DNA of 64,000 nucleotides. It comes from Ochrobactrum quorumnocens (lineage in GTDB: Bacteria; Pseudomonadota; Alphaproteobacteria; Rhizobiales; Rhizobiaceae). A program made the translations under genes and the position numbers. The notes under the pieces were generated by a model. The model did no database searches, was not told where the DNA came from, and was given only the letters and a program-made list of their open reading frames with translations. Below are positions 60,827 through 64,000 of this stretch, piece by piece (positions within the stretch are counted from its first letter, which is position 1; each line of letters starts with the position of its first letter). Location: positions 310,001-374,000 of the forward strand of contig NZ_CP022603.1 in assembly GCF_002278035.1 (NCBI RefSeq). Direction: 5' to 3'.

Positions 60827-61606
60827 TCAGTATCCAATCGTTTCATCTTCTGCGCCAAGATAGGCCTCGATGACTTTCTCGTTCTCCTGAATCTCCTTGG
60901 GCGTGCCTTCCGCAATCTTCTGACCGAAATTGATGACAACGATCCGGTCGGAGATATTCATGACGGCTGGCATATCGTGCTCAACGAGAAGAACGGTAAC
61001 GCCACGGTCTCGCACCGCGCGCACCATTTCCACCGCCTTGACGGTTTCGTCGTGGTTCATGCCCGCAAAAGGTTCATCAAGCAGCAGGATTTTAGGCTCC
61101 GTTGCCAGTCCGATCGCAATGCCAAGTGCGCGAAGATGGCCATGTGGGAGGTTCTGTGCAACTTCATTGCGCTGACTGCCAAGTCCCAGAAAATCCAGAA
61201 TTTCGTCCGCAGAGCGGCCAAACTCCTCCTGATCTTGTCGAGCCAGCCCCGTGCCGACATAACATCCGAGGAAACTTGCTTTGGCGCGCAAATGATGAGC
61301 GACAATCACATTGTCACGCACCGTCATGCCTTTGAAGATAGTTGTTTCCTGAAATGTGCGAACCACGCCTTTACGGGCAACAATATGCGGAGCAAGCCCC
61401 GATATACATTCACCTTTAAAGCGAACTTCGCCAGTCGTCGGTGTGATAAAGGACGCGATCAGCTTGAAAAGGGTCGACTTTCCCGCACCGTTCGGTCCGA
61501 TCACCGATAGAATTTCCTTTTCCTTGACCGAGAAGGAAACGTCGTTGACCGCCACAAGTCCACCAAAACGCTTCGTCAGCCCTTTAATTTCTAGAAGTGC
61601 ACTCAT
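60827..61606 (-). CDS. livG: Branched-chain-type ABC importer ATPase LivG
   Basis: ATPase subunit of 259 residues. Walker A GPNGAGKST, Q-loop RTFQETTIFKGMTVRDN, the signature region LPHGHLRALGIAIGLA (degenerate LSGGQ, as in some LivG), Walker B ILLLDEPFAGMN, H-loop LLVEHDM. A LivG-type insertion (GCYVGTGLARQDQEEFG) precedes the signature. Start overlaps the livM stop (ATGA). Confidence 0.87.
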   Translation of the reverse strand: MSALLEIKGLTKRFGGLVAVNDVSFSVKEKEILSVIGPNGAGKSTLFKLIASFITPTTGEVRFKGECISGLAPHIVARKGVVRTFQETTIFKGMTVRDNVIVAHHLRAKASFLGCYVGTGLARQDQEEFGRSADEILDFLGLGSQRNEVAQNLPHGHLRALGIAIGLATEPKILLLDEPFAGMNHDETVKAVEMVRAVRDRGVTVLLVEHDMPAVMNISDRIVVINFGQKIAEGTPKEIQENEKVIEAYLGAEDETIGY

Positions 61607-62583
61607 GATCTCGATCCTTTCTTGCCAGTCAGTCGAAGGCTGAGCAGGCCGTTAGGCAGGAACAACATCAGAATGATCAACAGGCTTGAGAAGATAAGGA
61701 GCTGGAACTTTCCGGTCTGGAACAGGAAATCCCAACCGAAATAGAGAACAAAAGTGCCGATGATGGGACCGAAAACATAGCCAAGGCCGCCAAGGAAGCA
61801 GTTGAGCATGAAGTTAACGGAGTCCGTGACGGTGAAGCTTGAAGGATAGATTGACTGCGAGATTGCCACAAACATAGCGCCGCCAAGACCGCCAAGGAAA
61901 GAGGAAATGGCGTAGGCCAGTACGCGCAGATAGGTGATGTTGACGCCAATGGAGGAGGCGAGTTCTTCATTCTGTTGCAGCGACTGGCAAAGCCCGCCAA
62001 TACGCGAATGAATAAGCCGATAAAGTCCGGCAAAGCACAGCACCATCAATACAACCGACACATAATAGAAAGCTGCACGCGGGTTCTGTAGCGTTGCGAA
62101 ATCTGGCAAAATGGTCAGACCGAATATTGATATGCCACCGGGCATCGGGATGCTTACCATGCCTTTCGCACCATTGGTGATTGGTAGGGCCATCGCCAGC
62201 AGACGCGCAACTTCTGTGAGCACCAGAGTGACCATGGCGAAGTAAACGCCGCGCAGTCGCAGGATCGGAATGCCAATAAGGATGCTGGCGAAGGCGCAGA
62301 ACAGACCGGCCAATGGTAGTGTCAGCCAGAAAGAAACGCCGTATTTGACCATAAGAATGGCCGAGACATAGCCCCCCATCAGTGCATAGGCACCCTGACC
62401 GATATTGATGCGGCCAATGTAGAAGGTAAGCCACACACCACCGCTGACGATAGATAACAGAGCTACCGAGGTCAGGGTATAATAGAGGTCGCTACGTCCG
62501 GTCACTTCGATGAGCAGCGGAATGCCAATTAGCACGAGTGCGAGAAAGGCAACGACACCGAGAATTTTTGTTGTCTTTGTCAT
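61603..62583 (-). CDS. livM: Branched-chain-type ABC importer permease LivM
   Basis: Inner-membrane permease of 326 residues with about nine hydrophobic segments. Family regions INIGQGAYALMGGYVSAILM and GPIIGTFVLYFGWDF are visible. Start MTKTTK has GGGGG 6 nt upstream; an earlier ATG lies within that site. Overlaps livG by 4 nt. Confidence 0.88.
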   Translation of the reverse strand: MTKTTKILGVVAFLALVLIGIPLLIEVTGRSDLYYTLTSVALLSIVSGGVWLTFYIGRINIGQGAYALMGGYVSAILMVKYGVSFWLTLPLAGLFCAFASILIGIPILRLRGVYFAMVTLVLTEVARLLAMALPITNGAKGMVSIPMPGGISIFGLTILPDFATLQNPRAAFYYVSVVLMVLCFAGLYRLIHSRIGGLCQSLQQNEELASSIGVNITYLRVLAYAISSFLGGLGGAMFVAISQSIYPSSFTVTDSVNFMLNCFLGGLGYVFGPIIGTFVLYFGWDFLFQTGKFQLLIFSSLLIILMLFLPNGLLSLRLTGKKGSRS

Positions 62584-62594
62584 GATTGCCCCCA

Positions 62595-63461
62595 TCAACC
62601 CCAAGGTTTGCCCATAAGCCCATTCGGGCGAAGACTGAGGAAGACCATCAGTCCGGCAAAGATGACGAGATAGGTGATATCACCGTAAGGACGCAGCACG
62701 GTGAGGCCGACCGACTCCAACATGCCAAGGATGAAGCCACCGGCAATTGCACCGCTGACGACACCTGCGCCACCAATCATCACCATCATGAAAGCCTTGA
62801 TGGAAATTGCTCCACCAATGCCTGAATTAACACCGGTAATGGCGACCAACAGACCACCGACCAGGCCTGCCAGCATAGCCCCCATTGCGAAGCCGATCAT
62901 GGAGTAACGGTCAACATTCACACCCATCAACTGCGCAGCTACGCGGTCTTGAGCGAGCGCGCGCATGGCGCGACCGGGTTTCGTGAATTGCATAAAGAGA
63001 ACGAAAGCTGCGATGAAGATGACGGCGAGCGCGCCGATCAACATGCGGTCATAAGGCATTATCAGCCAATCAGAAACGAAGACACCGTTTATGATTTTCG
63101 GTACGCCACGCTGCTTTTCGCCAAAGAGTAGAAGGATAATTGCATCAAGAAAGAACGCGACCGCCGCTGCAAGCAGCATCGTACTTTCATCTCGCAGACT
63201 TCGTTTAATAACGGGTCTGAACAACAGCTTCTCAATCAACGCGCCCACAATCATCAATGTGACTGCTGAAGCGAGCAATGCCACGACAAATGGTAATCCA
63301 AGCTGGCCATAGATCGTGTAAGTGACGAAGCCGCCGAGCACATACATCTGGCCGTGCGCGAAATTGAGGACGTTCATCAGAGCGAAGATCAGCGTCAAAC
63401 CTAACGCGATCAGTGCATATTGCGCACCAAGATACAGCCCATTGGCTATAATTTGTTCCAT
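62595..63461 (-). CDS. livH: Branched-chain-type ABC importer permease LivH
   Basis: Inner-membrane permease of 288 residues, about eight hydrophobic helices, with the N-terminal MNVLNFAHGQMYVLGGFVTYTI and the central AMRALAQDRVAAQLMGVNVDR typical of LivH. Start MEQIIA follows GGGGAG; the longer frame would translate the intercistronic hairpin. Follows livK after ~120 nt and precedes livM by 11 nt. Confidence 0.89.
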   Translation of the reverse strand: MEQIIANGLYLGAQYALIALGLTLIFALMNVLNFAHGQMYVLGGFVTYTIYGQLGLPFVVALLASAVTLMIVGALIEKLLFRPVIKRSLRDESTMLLAAAVAFFLDAIILLLFGEKQRGVPKIINGVFVSDWLIMPYDRMLIGALAVIFIAAFVLFMQFTKPGRAMRALAQDRVAAQLMGVNVDRYSMIGFAMGAMLAGLVGGLLVAITGVNSGIGGAISIKAFMMVMIGGAGVVSGAIAGGFILGMLESVGLTVLRPYGDITYLVIFAGLMVFLSLRPNGLMGKPWG

Positions 63462-63530
63462 GAAGGCAGACTCCCCCTGCGGAGACAGGGCTACGCCAAA
63501 GCCTCCGTGACAGTTCTTTATGGTTGGGAG

Positions 63531-63564
63531 GCCTGATGCGGAATATATCGACACCGCATCAGGC
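63531..63564 (-). promoter_or_regulatory. Intercistronic hairpin between livK and livH
   Basis: GCCTGATGCGG and CCGCATCAGGC form an 11-bp perfect stem with a 12-nt loop, just after the binding-protein stop. No T-run; consistent with a structure that raises the amount of the livK message relative to the permease genes. Confidence 0.65.
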
Positions 63565-63585
63565 AATTGTTTTAAGCGCTGTCGT

Positions 63586-64000
63586 TTAGTCGACCTGCGC
63601 CACAAACAGCGTTTCGAACTTGCCGTCCTTGTATTCTGTAACAACCATAGGAATGCCGATCTGGCGCTTCTGACCAAATGACGTTGTGCCAACATAAGTC
63701 AGCTTCGCGTCATCACCCTTCACGAAAGGATTCTTTGCCGAGAAGGTATCCATGGTCTTCATGAATTCTTTGACATCATCGATTGCTGCCGGATTGGCTT
63801 TGATTGTTTCGATAATGTAATCGAGCGCATAAACCTTGGTGTTGGACTCGTCATTATACTCGCCATAGGCTTTGGTGTAGCGATCAACGAATTCCTTCAT
63901 GGTGTCAGACGCGATTTCTGGCGTAGAAGCACCTCCTACGGAAATGAAGCCATTCGCGAGCTCGCCCGCGCCTTCTTCAAGAACCTTGGCATCCTGTGCG
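63586..64000 (-). CDS. livK: Branched-chain-type periplasmic binding protein LivK (5' partial)
   Basis: C-terminal ~138 residues of a Peripla_BP_6-type binding protein; the frame continues past the right edge, so the signal peptide and first lobe are not visible. Segments AQDAKVLEEGAGELANGFISVGGASTPEIASD, FVDRYTKAYGEYNDESNTKVYALDYI and VVTEYKDGKFETLFVAQVD match the family. An in-frame Met at 63900 is internal. First gene of the five-gene transporter unit; ligand undetermined. Confidence 0.85.
   Translation of the reverse strand, partial: AQDAKVLEEGAGELANGFISVGGASTPEIASDTMKEFVDRYTKAYGEYNDESNTKVYALDYIIETIKANPAAIDDVKEFMKTMDTFSAKNPFVKGDDAKLTYVGTTSFGQKRQIGIPMVVTEYKDGKFETLFVAQVD

Noticed and set aside
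1..64000. CRISPR array, phage or insertion-sequence genes
   Set aside because: No regularly spaced direct repeats with unique spacers and no transposase, integrase or phage genes were seen.

Overview
The window looks like a piece of an alphaproteobacterial (Rhizobiales, Brucellaceae) replicon, most likely Ochrobactrum/Brucella anthropi-like. This is inferred from the rhizobial-style ugpBAEC and FadR/LysR loci, an adenine deaminase and MgtC of the alphaproteobacterial type, a relative of the Ochrobactrum D-aminopeptidase, and ~100-bp palindromic TAGAGC-ended repeats that resemble the Brucella Bru-RS elements. No replication, ribosomal or phage genes are present. The content is almost entirely transport and catabolism, as expected for a secondary chromosome. 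Species and replicon are inference.

Layout. 1-2.8 kb: the end of a MetN-type ATPase, MetI, and a 2-oxoglutarate/Fe(II) oxygenase. 3-9.5 kb: minus-strand metabolic genes (aldehyde dehydrogenase, DUF3775, flavin dehydrogenase, TSUP exporter, class IV aminotransferase, DMT transporter). 9.7-13.3 kb: a DUF1127 small protein, a DUF2938 membrane protein, an AzgA-type purine permease and a zinc deaminase. 13.5-19.4 kb: a sugar-acid-like locus (FAH hydrolase, FAD-linked oxidase, FadR regulator, gluconokinase, SLC13 transporter). 19.5-23.8 kb: ugpBAEC with a candidate Pho box. 24.2-28.7 kb: D-aminopeptidase-like hydrolase, adenine deaminase, MgtC and an Lrp regulator. 28.8-34.4 kb: a lysine-dehydrogenase-like enzyme, two duplicated amino-acid binding proteins, a DadA-like oxidase and an aldo/keto reductase.

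34.4-40.3 kb: a six-gene unit of ABC ATPase, binding protein, two permeases, LacI regulator and a 2H phosphoesterase. A second candidate Pho box precedes it, suggesting uptake and processing of a phosphorus compound. 40.5-44.05 kb: a metal transporter whose ligand residues and two Mur-like palindromes point to manganese (sitABCD). 44.3-45.2 kb: an AraC regulator carrying several disabling lesions. 45.2-50.3 kb: tRNA-Asn plus a run of small secreted or membrane proteins, two of them under 30 residues, a DnaQ-like exonuclease and an uncharacterised HTH-like protein. 50.5-54.4 kb: DUF808, an SDR/LysR divergent pair and a polysaccharide deacetylase.

54.4-58.1 kb: choline-O-sulfate/choline utilisation (LysR, choX, betC). 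58.2-64 kb: a FadR regulator, an Asp/Glu/hydantoin-type racemase and a livKHMGF-type ABC transporter that runs off the right edge.

The strongest unexplained structure is the repeat family. Six elements of the TAGAGC...GCTCTA type lie between genes, and in four of them the terminal TAG is itself the stop codon of the adjacent gene.
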